Below are positions 42,814 through 51,681 of a stretch of 61,118 nt of DNA, piece by piece. Source of the stretch: CAYXDR01 sp046498185 (GTDB lineage: Bacteria > Desulfobacterota > DSM-4660 > Desulfatiglandales > Desulfatiglandaceae). Made by a program: the position numbers and the translations under genes. Numbering within the stretch: the first letter of the stretch is position 1; each line of letters begins with the position of its first letter. The notes under the pieces are model-generated. The model saw only the letters and a list, made by a program, of their open reading frames with translations, searched no databases and was not told where the DNA came from. The stretch is taken from contig JAWOBE010000196.1 of the NCBI GenBank assembly GCA_046498185.1, positions 1 through 61,118 on the forward strand. The letters are read 5' to 3'.

Positions 42814-43185
42814 ATGGCGCGTATCACCGTAGAGGATTGTTTAAATAAAGTCGATAACAGGTTCGGACTTATCCATCTCGCGGCCAAGCGGGTTCGACAG
42901 CTGCGTAAGGGTGCAGAGCCCCTCATCGTCTGCAAAAACAAGGACACCGTAACGGCTTTGAGGGAAATCGCCGCAGGCTACGTACAGCAGGTAAGGCCGA
43001 TGCAGGAAACCTCGTTGCCCGGTAGTACCGATATGCCTTTTTTCATACCGCTTTCAACCGATGAAGCACAACAGATGGAAATGGACGATCAGGGCTCCGA
43101 ACCGGATAAAAAATCGGATTCAAATCCTGAAACCGAATCCGAATCAGCAAAGGAGAAAGACGCTACTCCAGGGGAAGGGAAATGA
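42814..43185 (+). CDS. rpoZ: DNA-directed RNA polymerase omega subunit
   Basis: A 123-aa omega subunit. ATG 42814 (MARITVEDCLNKVDNRF) has AGGAGG 6 bases before it. The conserved first 60 residues (including AAKRVRQLRKGAEPL) match the family. The remaining 40 residues form an acidic, Ser/Glu-rich low-complexity tail, longer than in E. coli. Omega stabilises beta-prime and takes part in ppGpp response. Its end overlaps dnaJ by ATGA, so the two are co-translated, which is an uncommon pairing. Confidence 0.93.
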   Translation: MARITVEDCLNKVDNRFGLIHLAAKRVRQLRKGAEPLIVCKNKDTVTALREIAAGYVQQVRPMQETSLPGSTDMPFFIPLSTDEAQQMEMDDQGSEPDKKSDSNPETESESAKEKDATPGEGK

Positions 43186-44297
43186 CCAAGAGAGATTACT
43201 ATGAAACACTTGGAGTTCCTCGAACCACAGGTTCGGCTGAAATTAAAAAAGCTTATCGCAAGCTCGCTCTCCGCTACCATCCTGACAGGAACCCCGGCGA
43301 CAAGGAGGCGGAAAACCGTTTTAAAGAAGCGGCGGAGGCCTATAGCGTACTAGGAGATCCGGAGAAAAAAGATCTCTATGATAGATTCGGGCATGCCGGC
43401 CTTGAGAGGCAGGGTTTTACCGGCTTCAGCGGCTTCGACGACATATTTTCCAGCTTCGGGGATATTTTTGAAGACTTTTTCGGCTTCGGAACCCGGCGCG
43501 GCGGCAGAAACCGTGCTTCCCAGGGAAGAAGCCTCCGCTACGACATTGAAATAACGCTGGAGGATGCTTTTCACGGAAAAGAAGAAGAAATCGTTTTTGA
43601 AAAATACGATGTTTGTGAAAAATGCATGGGAACCGGAGCCGCCGAGGGAAGCTCCCCCGAAGTCTGCAGAACCTGCCAGGGTCGAGGCAAAATCGTAAGG
43701 CAACAGGGCTTTTTTCACGTAACCACCACCTGCCCCGCCTGCAAAGGACGGGGTACGGTCATATCCAAGCCGTGTCCCCATTGCATGGGAGAAGGGAAAA
43801 AGCGTGTTGAAAGAAGGATAAACGTCCGCATACCGCCCGGAGTGGACACAGGCAGCCAGCTCAGGCTGCGGGGGGAAGGCGAACCCGGTGAAAACGGCGG
43901 CCCGGCGGGTGATTTGTTCGTTGTCATTCATGTGCGGGAACACCCATTCTTCAGCAGGGAAGGAGAAAGCCTCGCGTGCCGCATTCCGGTATCCTTCGTG
44001 CAGGCTGCTTTGGGCGGAATGGAGAAAGTACCCGAACTCGGATCGGAAAATGAATTCGATCTCACGATTCCACCGGGAACACAACCCGGAGAAGTTCTGA
44101 AAATTCCGGGCAAGGGAATGGTGAGCCTTCAAAATAAGTCAAGAAGAGGGACTCTGTTTGTTAAAATTGATGTAAAAATTCCCGAAAAACTGTCGGCTCA
44201 GCAGCGCGAATTGCTGATGGCTTTCGCGGAAACTGAAGATGATATCAAAGATAACAAAAAGAGAAGCAAAGGTTTTCTAAAAAGAATGATGCAGTGA
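43182..44297 (+). CDS. dnaJ: Chaperone protein DnaJ
   Basis: A 371-aa type I J-protein. It has a J-domain with HPD (33-35), a Gly/Phe-rich segment (about 70-105), four CxxCxGxG zinc motifs (CEKCMGTG, CRTCQGRG, CPACKGRG, CPHCMGEG) and the C-terminal substrate domains. It delivers substrates to DnaK and stimulates its ATPase. dnaK and grpE are not in the window. The start overlaps the rpoZ stop. Confidence 0.96.
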   Translation: MTKRDYYETLGVPRTTGSAEIKKAYRKLALRYHPDRNPGDKEAENRFKEAAEAYSVLGDPEKKDLYDRFGHAGLERQGFTGFSGFDDIFSSFGDIFEDFFGFGTRRGGRNRASQGRSLRYDIEITLEDAFHGKEEEIVFEKYDVCEKCMGTGAAEGSSPEVCRTCQGRGKIVRQQGFFHVTTTCPACKGRGTVISKPCPHCMGEGKKRVERRINVRIPPGVDTGSQLRLRGEGEPGENGGPAGDLFVVIHVREHPFFSREGESLACRIPVSFVQAALGGMEKVPELGSENEFDLTIPPGTQPGEVLKIPGKGMVSLQNKSRRGTLFVKIDVKIPEKLSAQQRELLMAFAETEDDIKDNKKRSKGFLKRMMQ

Positions 44298-44378
44298 ATT
44301 CCTAGTGTAGCGCATTAATGTCCCGGCCAGGTTGGAGGGAATACGCGCAGATCTTTCTTTCGAAGTATAGGGCGAATC

Positions 44379-44741
44379 ATGAACGAAGAGGATAAAGCTT
44401 TTTTCAAGCAGCTTTTGACCGAGAAGCTTCAGGCTCTGCTGGACGAAGCGAACAGAACCGTTACGGGGATGACGGACCAAAGCCAGAACTATCCGGATCC
44501 TACCGACAGGGCGTCATTGGAATCCGACAGAAACTTTGAGCTGCGGATTCGTGACCGTGAACGAAGGTTGATACCCAAGGTCAAAGATGCACTTGACAGG
44601 ATTGAACTCGGCACCTTTGGTATATGCGAGGAATGCGGGGAATTCATCTCCACCGAACGTCTCAAGGCCAGGCCTGTCACGACTCTTTGTATCAACTGCA
44701 AAAAGAAACAGGAAGTCGCAGAACGGCTGAAAGGTGTTTGA
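44379..44741 (+). CDS. DksA/TraR family zinc-finger protein
   Basis: A 120-aa protein of DksA type, which binds RNA polymerase in the secondary channel and modulates the ppGpp response. It has an N-terminal coiled-coil pair (about 3-80) and a four-cysteine zinc finger (CEECGE and CINCKKK). The tip region contains DPTDRASLESD, with the acidic residues of DksA (DPADRAS-like). It lies between dnaJ and the DHH-CBS gene on the same strand and may be in one operon with rpoZ-dnaJ; gaps of 81 and 99 bases leave that open. Confidence 0.92.
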   Translation: MNEEDKAFFKQLLTEKLQALLDEANRTVTGMTDQSQNYPDPTDRASLESDRNFELRIRDRERRLIPKVKDALDRIELGTFGICEECGEFISTERLKARPVTTLCINCKKKQEVAERLKGV

Positions 44742-44840
44742 AACACTGCTTAAACAGCCTTACTCACATCTGTTTCGTACAGGAGGTTTCCGCCGGCTGC
44801 CTGCCTTGAACCCGTCTGATGCTGAACCGCTTGGCGAGCC

Positions 44841-47516
44841 ATGAATCGAAAAAACACCGCTGACGACAAAGCGCCGCTGGAAATCATTACCACGCATATA
44901 AACGCCGATTTCGACGCGCTAGCCTCGATGATTGCCGCGGGAAAGCTCTATCCCAATGCGGTCAAGGTGTTTCCCGGTTCGAAAGAAAAAAACCTGCGGA
45001 ATTTTTTTCTGCACACGGCGGGGTACCTGTTCGATTTCCCCAAGCTTAAGCATCTCAACCTGGAAAGCGTCCGCCGTTTAATTCTAGTCGATACCAGGCA
45101 GAAAGGCAGAATCGGTAAATTCGCGGAACTCGTCGACCGGGAAGATATCGAAATTCACATCTACGACCATCATCCGGACAGCGACGACGACGTCCGCGGC
45201 AGTATTGAAGTAGTTGAAAAAGTGGGCTCCACCACCGCCCTGCTCAGCCGGATACTGAGGCAAAAAGGCATCCCGTTGAACTCAGACGAAGCGACAATCT
45301 TATGCCTCGGTATTCATGAAGATACCGGCTCTTTCACATTTCTGTCCACTACCCCGGAGGATTATCGTGCAGCTGCCTGGTTGACCGAACAGGGAGCCGA
45401 CCACAGCGTTGTTGCAGACATGCTCACCCGTGAAATGACCACGGAACAGGTGTGGCTTCTCAACGATCTCACCAAAACGGCCACATCCAAGATCATAAAC
45501 GGCGTAAAAATAGTTTTCACCAGGGTTATCAGGGAGGAATACATCGGAGATTTTTCGGTGCTGGCCCACAAATTGATGGAAATGGAAAATTTAAATGTTC
45601 TTTTTGCTCTCGGACAAATGGAAGACCGTATTCACGTTGTTGCAAGAAGCCGAATCAACGAGGTCAATGTAGCTGAAATAGCCGAAAAACTGGGGGGAGG
45701 CGGTCATCCCTATGCAGCATCTGCAACCGTCAAGAACAAGACGCTTGCACAGGTCGAACGGAATCTTTATTCGATACTTCGATCTCATATTCTGCCGAAA
45801 AGAACCGCCCGTGACATGATGGTATCACCGCCGATTCATATCTCTCCCGACGACAGTTTAAACAGGGCGGCAAGCCTTTTTACCCGCTATAACATAAATG
45901 TACTACTGGTGATCGACGAAAATTCGGAGCTGTTAGGGTACATAACGAGGCAAATTGTTGAAAAAGCGGTATACTTCAAGCTCGAAAACCTGAATGTCCG
46001 CGAATACATGAACATAGAAATCGTCACAGTCAGCCCTGATGCGCCTCTTAAACAGGTGCAGGATTTAATAATAAAGCACAAGGCGAGGATCATAGCTGTC
46101 ATCGAGTCGGAAACAGTTGTAGGAGTGATAACCAGGACAGACATCCTGCAGATTCTCGTCGGTGAACATCCGGCGGAGTTCCTCCTCGACTCAGGTCCCG
46201 ACATTCCCCGCATGAGAATCAAGCATATGGCATCGCTTCTCAGGGAGAGACTTCCCGCCCAATATGTGACACTTCTAAAACAGTTCGGGCAGGTTGGAGA
46301 CATGCTTGGCTTGAATGTTTATCTGGTGGGTGGGGTAGTAAGAGATGTTCTTCTGAACCACCAGAACCTCGATGTGGATATAGTCGTTGAAGACGACGGA
46401 ATAAAAGTCGCCCAGGAAATGGCAAAAAATTTCGGCGGGAGGGTAAGGAGCCATCCGAAGTTCGGAACCGCCAAGGTTATTTTCGACGATGGCCTCAAAG
46501 TGGATGTAGCAACCGCACGTATGGAATATTATGAAGCACCCGGCGCGCTTCCGGTTGTAGAAACCAGCTCTCTCAAACGTGACCTTTCACGCCGTGACTT
46601 CACGATCAACACCCTTGCGATAAAGCTTAACAAAAAAGATTACGGGACGCTTATAGACTACTTCGGCGGCCTGGGAGATATGAAGGGAAAAGTCCTTCGT
46701 GTTCTCCACAACCTGAGCTTTGTTGAAGACCCCACCAGAATTTTCAGGGCGATCCGTTTCGAACAGCGCTTTGGATTCAAGATCGGGAAACTAACCCTCG
46801 CCTTAATGCGAAATGCAGTAAAAATCAACGTACTATCGGGAGTATCAGGCCACCGCCTGTTCCTCGAACTGATGTTGATCCTTAAAGAAAAAGATCCTGT
46901 CAAGGCCATCAGGCGCATGGCCGAATTCAAGCTTCTCGAGGTCATCCATCCCCGGATTACCATGAATAAAGACTCGGAACAGCTACTCGAAGAAATAACA
47001 AAAGTAATATCATGGTACAGCTTGCTTTTCCTGGATGAACGGATCGAACCCTGGAAGGTTTATTTTTACGGCCTCACCTCTGAATTAACCCGTTACGAAT
47101 TCCACCAGGCCGCCGACCGTGCGGGCATTCGCGAAGGCGCCGGCGTCCGCATGATCGACCAGCGCGATGATTTTGAAACCTTGCTCGAAAGGCTTTTCAG
47201 ATTCAATAACGACAATTACAGCCTCTATACATTACTGAGGCCTTATGATACAGAACCACTCCTTTATCTGATGGCGAAGGCCAACAGCGAAAAAGTTCGC
47301 AAGCTTATTTCGACTTATCTGACGAAGTTGAAACCGATGAAAGTAGAGCTGACAGGCAAGGACCTTATAGAAATGGGTTTTAAACCGGGGCCGGCCTTTA
47401 AACAAATCTTCGATGCCATACTGGCGGCGCGGATGAACTCGGCTGTCACGACTAAAGACGAAGAGATACGACTGGTTAAACAAAATTTCACCCTACTGGA
47501 TACCGATAAAAAATAA
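44841..47516 (+). CDS. DHH-CBS-nucleotidyltransferase fusion (A-adding tRNA nucleotidyltransferase type)
   Basis: An 891-aa multidomain protein. In order it has a DHH phosphoesterase domain (HINADFDALASM about 18-29, DHHPDS about 113, and a DHHA1 segment GGGGHPYAA about 290), two CBS domains (about 315-440), and a class II poly(A) polymerase/CCA-type head (LVGGVVRDVL about 495 with LDVDIVVED) plus RNA-binding region (RRDFTINT, GKVLRVLHNLSFVEDPTRIFRAIRFE in parts). Such fusions are known in deep-branching and delta-type bacteria, where the CCA end is built by separate A- and CC-adding enzymes. The CBS pair suggests nucleotide sensing. It leads a run toward trpS. No CC-adding partner is in view. 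Confidence 0.9.
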   Translation: MNRKNTADDKAPLEIITTHINADFDALASMIAAGKLYPNAVKVFPGSKEKNLRNFFLHTAGYLFDFPKLKHLNLESVRRLILVDTRQKGRIGKFAELVDREDIEIHIYDHHPDSDDDVRGSIEVVEKVGSTTALLSRILRQKGIPLNSDEATILCLGIHEDTGSFTFLSTTPEDYRAAAWLTEQGADHSVVADMLTREMTTEQVWLLNDLTKTATSKIINGVKIVFTRVIREEYIGDFSVLAHKLMEMENLNVLFALGQMEDRIHVVARSRINEVNVAEIAEKLGGGGHPYAASATVKNKTLAQVERNLYSILRSHILPKRTARDMMVSPPIHISPDDSLNRAASLFTRYNINVLLVIDENSELLGYITRQIVEKAVYFKLENLNVREYMNIEIVTVSPDAPLKQVQDLIIKHKARIIAVIESETVVGVITRTDILQILVGEHPAEFLLDSGPDIPRMRIKHMASLLRERLPAQYVTLLKQFGQVGDMLGLNVYLVGGVVRDVLLNHQNLDVDIVVEDDGIKVAQEMAKNFGGRVRSHPKFGTAKVIFDDGLKVDVATARMEYYEAPGALPVVETSSLKRDLSRRDFTINTLAIKLNKKDYGTLIDYFGGLGDMKGKVLRVLHNLSFVEDPTRIFRAIRFEQRFGFKIGKLTLALMRNAVKINVLSGVSGHRLFLELMLILKEKDPVKAIRRMAEFKLLEVIHPRITMNKDSEQLLEEITKVISWYSLLFLDERIEPWKVYFYGLTSELTRYEFHQAADRAGIREGAGVRMIDQRDDFETLLERLFRFNNDNYSLYTLLRPYDTEPLLYLMAKANSEKVRKLISTYLTKLKPMKVELTGKDLIEMGFKPGPAFKQIFDAILAARMNSAVTTKDEEIRLVKQNFTLLDTDKK

Positions 47517-47581
47517 GCGGGCGGCTTCAGCAACCGGCGGCGGCAAAGATTTATATATTAAATATTCAGGAGCTATTTTAA

Positions 47582-48565
47582 ATGACAAAGAAAGTTATTG
47601 TAAGCGGAATGAGACCCACCGGAAAACTTCACTTCGGACATCTTCATGGAGCCCTGCTCAACTGGCGCCACCTGCTGAATGAATACAACTGCTACTACTT
47701 CATCGCCGACTGGCATGCGCTCACCAGCGAATACAGCCACACTGATATCATCCGCGAAAGCACACATGAAATCGTAATGGATTGGATTTCAATCGGGCTG
47801 GATCCTGAAAGATCAACATTCTTCGTACAGTCGGACATCAAAGAGCATGCGGAACTGCATCTTCTTTTTTCGATGATCACCCCCCTGCCCTGGCTTGAAA
47901 GGAACCCCACCTACAAGGATCAGCTGCGGGAAATTACGCAGAGGGATTTATACACCTACGGATTTCTGGGCTACCCCGTTCTCCAGGCGGCTGATATTCT
48001 GATGTATAAAGCGAATGGAGTTCCCGTTGGTGAAGACCAGGCTCCGCACGTCGAACTGACCCGGGAAATCGCCCGACGATTCAATCATTTCTTTGGAAAA
48101 ATTTTCCCGGAGCCGGACACGCTCCTGACGCCCACGGCCAAAATTTTGGGAATAGACCGAAGAAAGATGAGCAAAAGCTACGGTAATGCGATATTCCTCA
48201 CCGACACCGATGAAGAGCTGGACCTAAAGGTGGGTCAAATGATAACCGATCCCCAGCGCGCGAAGCGAAGCGACCCGGGGGATCCCGCCGTATGCAATGT
48301 CTTTTCATTCCATGAAATTTATTCACCGCCCGAAACGGTTGCCGACATCGATAAAAGATGCAGGAATGCCGGAATTGGTTGCGTGGAATGCAAAAAGTTG
48401 ATGGCCGCCGCATTGAAACGTTATCTGGAACCGGTAAGGGAAAGCCGCCGGCAACTTGAAGCCCGGCCCGACTGCGTGAAACAGATAATATCGGAGGGCA
48501 ATAAAAAAGCCCGTACTGTCGCCTCCGCCACGATGGCCGAGGTGAGGGAGGCCGTTAAACTCTGA
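47582..48565 (+). CDS. trpS: Tryptophanyl-tRNA synthetase
   Basis: A 327-aa class I synthetase that charges tRNA-Trp. The HIGH-like motif is PTGKLHFGHLHGAL (about 12-25), and KMSKS is present in RRKMSKSYGNAI (about 195). Length is normal. It stands 65 bases after the nucleotidyltransferase fusion and 29 before scpA. Confidence 0.97.
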   Translation: MTKKVIVSGMRPTGKLHFGHLHGALLNWRHLLNEYNCYYFIADWHALTSEYSHTDIIRESTHEIVMDWISIGLDPERSTFFVQSDIKEHAELHLLFSMITPLPWLERNPTYKDQLREITQRDLYTYGFLGYPVLQAADILMYKANGVPVGEDQAPHVELTREIARRFNHFFGKIFPEPDTLLTPTAKILGIDRRKMSKSYGNAIFLTDTDEELDLKVGQMITDPQRAKRSDPGDPAVCNVFSFHEIYSPPETVADIDKRCRNAGIGCVECKKLMAAALKRYLEPVRESRRQLEARPDCVKQIISEGNKKARTVASATMAEVREAVKL

Positions 48566-48594
48566 CCCGAATGTTTTCGTAAATGGACTAGCGA

Positions 48595-49317
48595 ATGGAC
48601 GACTACAGGGTCAAGCTTGAAATTTTCGAAGGGCCGTTGGACCTTCTGCTGCACCTCATTCATAAAAACGAGGTTGACATATTCGATATCCCGATCGCAA
48701 TGATTACAGACCAGTATCTCGATCACCTGGATCTTATGAGGGCACTGAATGTGGATATGGCGGGGGATTTTTTGATCATGGCCTCCACCTTGATACATAT
48801 AAAGTCAAGGATGCTCCTGCCCGGAATCGAAGGTGATGACGAGGATGAAGACCCGAGATTGGAGATCACCCGCCCTCTTCTGGAATACATGCGTTTCCGT
48901 GAAGCGGCGGGCGATCTGTCGTCAAGGGACATGCTTGAACGGGATATTTTCTCCAGAAAAGCACCCCGTTATTTGCAGGAGCATCTGAAGGATTACGACC
49001 AGGAGCTGTCGGTCAGCCTCTTCGAATTGATGAAAGCCTTCAGGCGGGTGGTGGAGTCATCTTCTGCGCAGTCACAGCTCACATTTGAAGTGGAGCGGTG
49101 GTCGATCGAAGACAAAGCTGAATATATCCTCGGCAGGATCGAAAATACAAAGGAGCTCTTTTTCCACGAGCTTTTCTCAGAATGTACAACAACCGAACTC
49201 GTGATTACTTTTCTCGCGATTCTGGAACTGGTGAACCAGGGGCGGATCCGGATATTCCAATCCGATCAGGGTGGTGATATCCGTTTAATACACCACGAAA
49301 GGGCTGGGGCCTCGTAG
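48595..49317 (+). CDS. scpA: Segregation and condensation protein A
   Basis: A 240-aa kleisin-type subunit that, with ScpB, bridges the SMC dimer in chromosome condensation. The typical N-terminus is YRVKLEIFEGPLDLLLHLI, and the C-terminal winged helix follows (FFHELFSECTTTELVITFLAILELV, in part). Start ATG 48595. The stop is directly followed by scpB. smc itself is not in the window. Confidence 0.96.
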   Translation: MDDYRVKLEIFEGPLDLLLHLIHKNEVDIFDIPIAMITDQYLDHLDLMRALNVDMAGDFLIMASTLIHIKSRMLLPGIEGDDEDEDPRLEITRPLLEYMRFREAAGDLSSRDMLERDIFSRKAPRYLQEHLKDYDQELSVSLFELMKAFRRVVESSSAQSQLTFEVERWSIEDKAEYILGRIENTKELFFHELFSECTTTELVITFLAILELVNQGRIRIFQSDQGGDIRLIHHERAGAS

Positions 49318-49318
49318 G

Positions 49319-49909
49319 ATGAAGCCGACCGAAACCACCACGCTGGAAATGATTCTGGAAGCTTTACTGTTTGCAGCAGACAAGCCGGTCTCGATGTCGG
49401 AGTTCAACCGGATACTGCCTGATTATGATGGCAGTCGGATCCAGCAAGCCCTGAACAAACTCGAAAGCGACTATCGAACGATGAATCGAAGCTTTCTTTT
49501 GAAGCAGGTGGCGGGAGGATATGAGTTCCGAACCAATCCCGAATATGCAGGTTACATTATCAAAATGCTTCGGACCACCCCTGCCAGGCTCTCACGCGCA
49601 GCCATGGAAACGCTGGCCATAATAGCGTACAAGCAACCTATCATGCGACAGGAAATCGAAGTGCTACGGGGCGTGGATGTCGGGGGAATACTCCGCACCT
49701 TATTGGAAAAAAACCTGATAAAAGTCGTCGGGCGGAAAAATATTCCCGGAAAACCACTGATCTATGGAACCACTTCACGATTCCTGGAGGTCTTCGATCT
49801 TCTGGATATAAAATCTTTACCTGAGTTAAAGGAAATTAAGGAGCTGGAATCCGATGAAGACCCCCAGGAACAATTCAAGGCCGAATATCAACAAGAGCGC
49901 GAAGGATAA
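49319..49909 (+). CDS. scpB: Segregation and condensation protein B
   Basis: A 196-aa partner of ScpA with two winged-helix domains (EALLFAADKPVS..., and AMETLAIIAYKQPIMRQEIE in part). It follows the scpA stop by one base, so it is translationally coupled. The C-terminal residues (ELESDEDPQEQF) overlap the start of the pseudouridine synthase gene by 56 bases. Confidence 0.96.
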   Translation: MKPTETTTLEMILEALLFAADKPVSMSEFNRILPDYDGSRIQQALNKLESDYRTMNRSFLLKQVAGGYEFRTNPEYAGYIIKMLRTTPARLSRAAMETLAIIAYKQPIMRQEIEVLRGVDVGGILRTLLEKNLIKVVGRKNIPGKPLIYGTTSRFLEVFDLLDIKSLPELKEIKELESDEDPQEQFKAEYQQEREG

Positions 49910-50798
49910 ATCACCACATCCCGGCAAACCAAAGTCACCCGGAAAATTCAGCAGGGCGATGAAACCGGGGCCGAAAAAGGCGGCAGAGCATCGAAAGAAG
50001 CCCCAACAGATGAAAATCGAACGGGAGCGAAATGTTCCAACGAAAACCGTAGCGGCTCCAGCGCGTGAAACGGAACCTCAACGGCTGAACAAAGTGATTT
50101 CAACAGCGGGTGTCGCATCACGCCGCACCGCGGATCAATGGATCCGCGAGGGAAGAATTTCGATAAATGGAAATATCGTGACCGATCCCGGCACGCGGGT
50201 CGATAGGACCAGGGAAAAGGTCGCCGTAGACGGCAAGCCTCTCCCGTCCGAACCTGCTGCTGTCTATATCCTTCTGAACAAACCTTTCGGATATCTCTGT
50301 ACTTTGAAAGACCCAGGCAACAGGCCCCTTGTGACCGACTTGTTGAAGGATGTCCCGGTGCGTGTATACCCGGTTGGAAGGCTGGATTTCGATACGCTCG
50401 GCCTGCTGCTTATGACAAATGACGGCGCCCTTGCCCACAAATTGACACATCCCTCCTATCAGATTCCAAGAACATATAAGGCCACGGTCTCGGGTTATTT
50501 GACCGATGAAGCGATGTTCGCCCTAAGAAACGGGATAGAGCTGGAAGACGGACCCAGCGGACCCTCAAATGCGGCTATCGTAAGTAGAAACAATCGGCAG
50601 AGCAGCCTGCGGATCACGATAAGACAGGGCCGGAGCCGGCAAATCCGGCGTATGCTGGAAGCGGTCGGATACCTGGTGATTCATCTTATAAGAATCGGTT
50701 TCGGTCCTCTTACACTCGGAGACCTCAAACTGGGCCAGTACCGCAGCCTGGATGACCTTGAAGTTCAAAGCCTGCATCAAATGGTAGAAAGGGGCTGA
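49854..50798 (+). CDS. rluB: rRNA pseudouridine synthase (RluB/RsuA family)
   Basis: A 314-aa enzyme that isomerises a uridine in 23S rRNA. It has a basic low-complexity N-terminus (about 1-75), then an S4 RNA-binding domain (RLNKVISTAGVASRRTADQWI, in part) and the catalytic domain, with the Asp of GRLDFDTLGLLLMTNDG and later IRQGRSRQIRRML. The start ATG 49854 has AAGGAG 10 bases before and overlaps the scpB end by 56 bases; starts further in would only shorten the basic tail. The scpA-scpB-rluB order is widespread. The RluB against RsuA choice rests on gene context. Confidence 0.92.
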   Translation: MKTPRNNSRPNINKSAKDKSPHPGKPKSPGKFSRAMKPGPKKAAEHRKKPQQMKIERERNVPTKTVAAPARETEPQRLNKVISTAGVASRRTADQWIREGRISINGNIVTDPGTRVDRTREKVAVDGKPLPSEPAAVYILLNKPFGYLCTLKDPGNRPLVTDLLKDVPVRVYPVGRLDFDTLGLLLMTNDGALAHKLTHPSYQIPRTYKATVSGYLTDEAMFALRNGIELEDGPSGPSNAAIVSRNNRQSSLRITIRQGRSRQIRRMLEAVGYLVIHLIRIGFGPLTLGDLKLGQYRSLDDLEVQSLHQMVERG

Positions 50799-50848
50799 TT
50801 TTTTTATTGCATAGCCCGGCGTGATATAGTAAATAAGTATGATTACAA

Positions 50849-50923
50849 GGGCGGTTAACTCAGCGGGAGAGTGCCATCCTCACACGGTGGAAGTCGGAGG
50901 TTCAAATCCTCTACCGCCCACCA
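50849..50923 (+). tRNA. tRNA-Val (anticodon CAC)
   Basis: 75 bases with an encoded CCA end. The acceptor stem GGGCGGT pairs with ACCGCCC, the D-arm is ACTC/GAGT, the anticodon stem is CCATC with GGTGG around loop CTCACAC (anticodon CAC), and the T-arm has the TTCAAAT loop. A TATAGT -10-like element lies at 50825-50830. Confidence 0.95.
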
Positions 50924-50934
50924 TTTTAAAATAA

Positions 50935-50967
50935 TGGGCCTGCAAATGTTTGCAGGCCCAATTTTTT
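50935..50967 (+). terminator. Rho-independent terminator after tRNA-Val
   Basis: A perfect 12-base inverted repeat, TGGGCCTGCAAA (50935-50946) with its complement (50949-50960), is followed by ATTTTTT. Confidence 0.92.
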
Positions 50968-50996
50968 CAAGTCGTCCTCTATAAAAAACCACCAGC

Positions 50997-51104
50997 TCAC
51001 ACGGCTTCAGCGCGGCGCTCACTCAAGCGCTGGTTGTAGGCCGCCGAACCCCGGTTATCTGTATCCCCTTGGACCTCCAGCTTAACGCCGGGATTATTGC
51101 GCAT
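50997..51104 (-). pseudogene. Remnant of an OmpA-family C-terminal domain
   Basis: A 35-codon frame on the minus strand reads MRNNPGVKLEVQGDTDNRGS followed by AAYNQRLSERRAEAV and a stop. This is the peptidoglycan-binding motif block of OmpA-like outer membrane proteins (normally EGHTDNRGS...NQRLSERRA), with His replaced by Asp. An in-frame stop stands just upstream and the domain end is missing, so this is a decayed fragment of a larger gene. Confidence 0.8.
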
Positions 51105-51154
51105 AACTTATGGGGTGATTGGATGGTGCTCCACGTATGCTTGACAGCAAACAG

Positions 51155-51197
51155 CGTTACGATAACGTTATCCAACGTTACCCAAAATCGGGTAACG
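51155..51197 (+). promoter_or_regulatory. Cluster of GGRTAACG palindromes
   Basis: GATAACGTTATC (51161-51172) is a perfect palindrome, and CGTTACCC (51176-51183) with GGGTAACG (51190-51197) is a perfect 8-base inverted repeat. Together they give three GG(A/G)TAACG units within about 35 bases, spaced like an activator or repressor array about 145-185 bases ahead of the sigma-54-like element. Confidence 0.55.
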
Positions 51198-51338
51198 GTT
51201 ATCTTTCCACCTGCGGATTTCCAGCCATTGGGATTTCATCCACTATTTTTAAGCTATTTTAATATTGTAATTTAATTAGAATTTATCGTAATAAATGATG
51301 ATTGGATCGTTTGATCGGAAAAATACACATTCAAACAA

Positions 51339-51354
51339 TGGCATGAAATTTGTT
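51339..51354 (+). promoter_or_regulatory. Sigma-54-like promoter element
   Basis: TGGCATGAAATTTGTT resembles the -24/-12 consensus with the right spacing, but -12 has GT where GC is expected. It lies 73 bases before the zinc-ribbon gene. The match is weaker than the element at 38293. Confidence 0.4.
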
Positions 51355-51427
51355 TCTTATCAGTGAAAAGTCTTAATTTCGTCTACAGGCGAAAAAAATA
51401 TTATCATTGGGAAAGGAGGAAAAAATA

Positions 51428-51646
51428 ATGCCTAGAGGAGACGGAACAGGCCCTCAGGGAAAAGGACCGCGGACAGGCAGGGGCTTGGGCGGACGAAGCA
51501 CCCGAGGCCTCGGAGGTGGCTACGCAGCCGGGCCGGGCGGAAGCTGCATTTGCCCCAAATGCGGTGAAAGAGTACCACATGAGGTTGGAACTCCTTGTTA
51601 TCAAAGAAAGTGTCCGAAGTGTGGCTCTCTGATGACTCGTGAATAG
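51428..51646 (+). CDS. Small Gly/Arg-rich zinc-ribbon protein (DUF5320-like N-terminus)
   Basis: A 72-aa protein from ATG 51428 with a strong ribosome site (AAAGGAGG). The N-terminus MPRGDGTGPQGKGPRTGRG is the hallmark of small proteins often found beside Mrp/NBP35-type ATPases and Fe-S or nitrogenase-cofactor-type proteins in anaerobes. The C-terminus has two CPKCG pairs plus another Cys (CICPKCGERV, GTPC, RKCPKCGS), a likely zinc or iron site. It precedes the enoate reductase gene by 35 bases. Its biochemical role is unknown. Confidence 0.8.
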   Translation: MPRGDGTGPQGKGPRTGRGLGGRSTRGLGGGYAAGPGGSCICPKCGERVPHEVGTPCYQRKCPKCGSLMTRE

Positions 51647-51681
51647 GTTTCCGGCACCTATGAAAAGGAAAGGGGTGCAAA

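Larger units (their letters stand above)
50968..51427. other. Spacer with OmpA remnant and palindromic sites
   Basis: A 460-base region between the tRNA terminator and the zinc-ribbon gene. On the minus strand it holds a 35-residue OmpA-domain fragment (50997-51104). On the plus strand it has a cluster of palindromes (51155-51197) and a sigma-54-like element (51339-51354). No complete gene is present. Confidence 0.7.

Noticed and set aside
44777..44843. AGGAGG with a 12-codon frame before the DHH-CBS gene
   Set aside because: The ribosome site is too far from the TTG and the peptide is too short to support.
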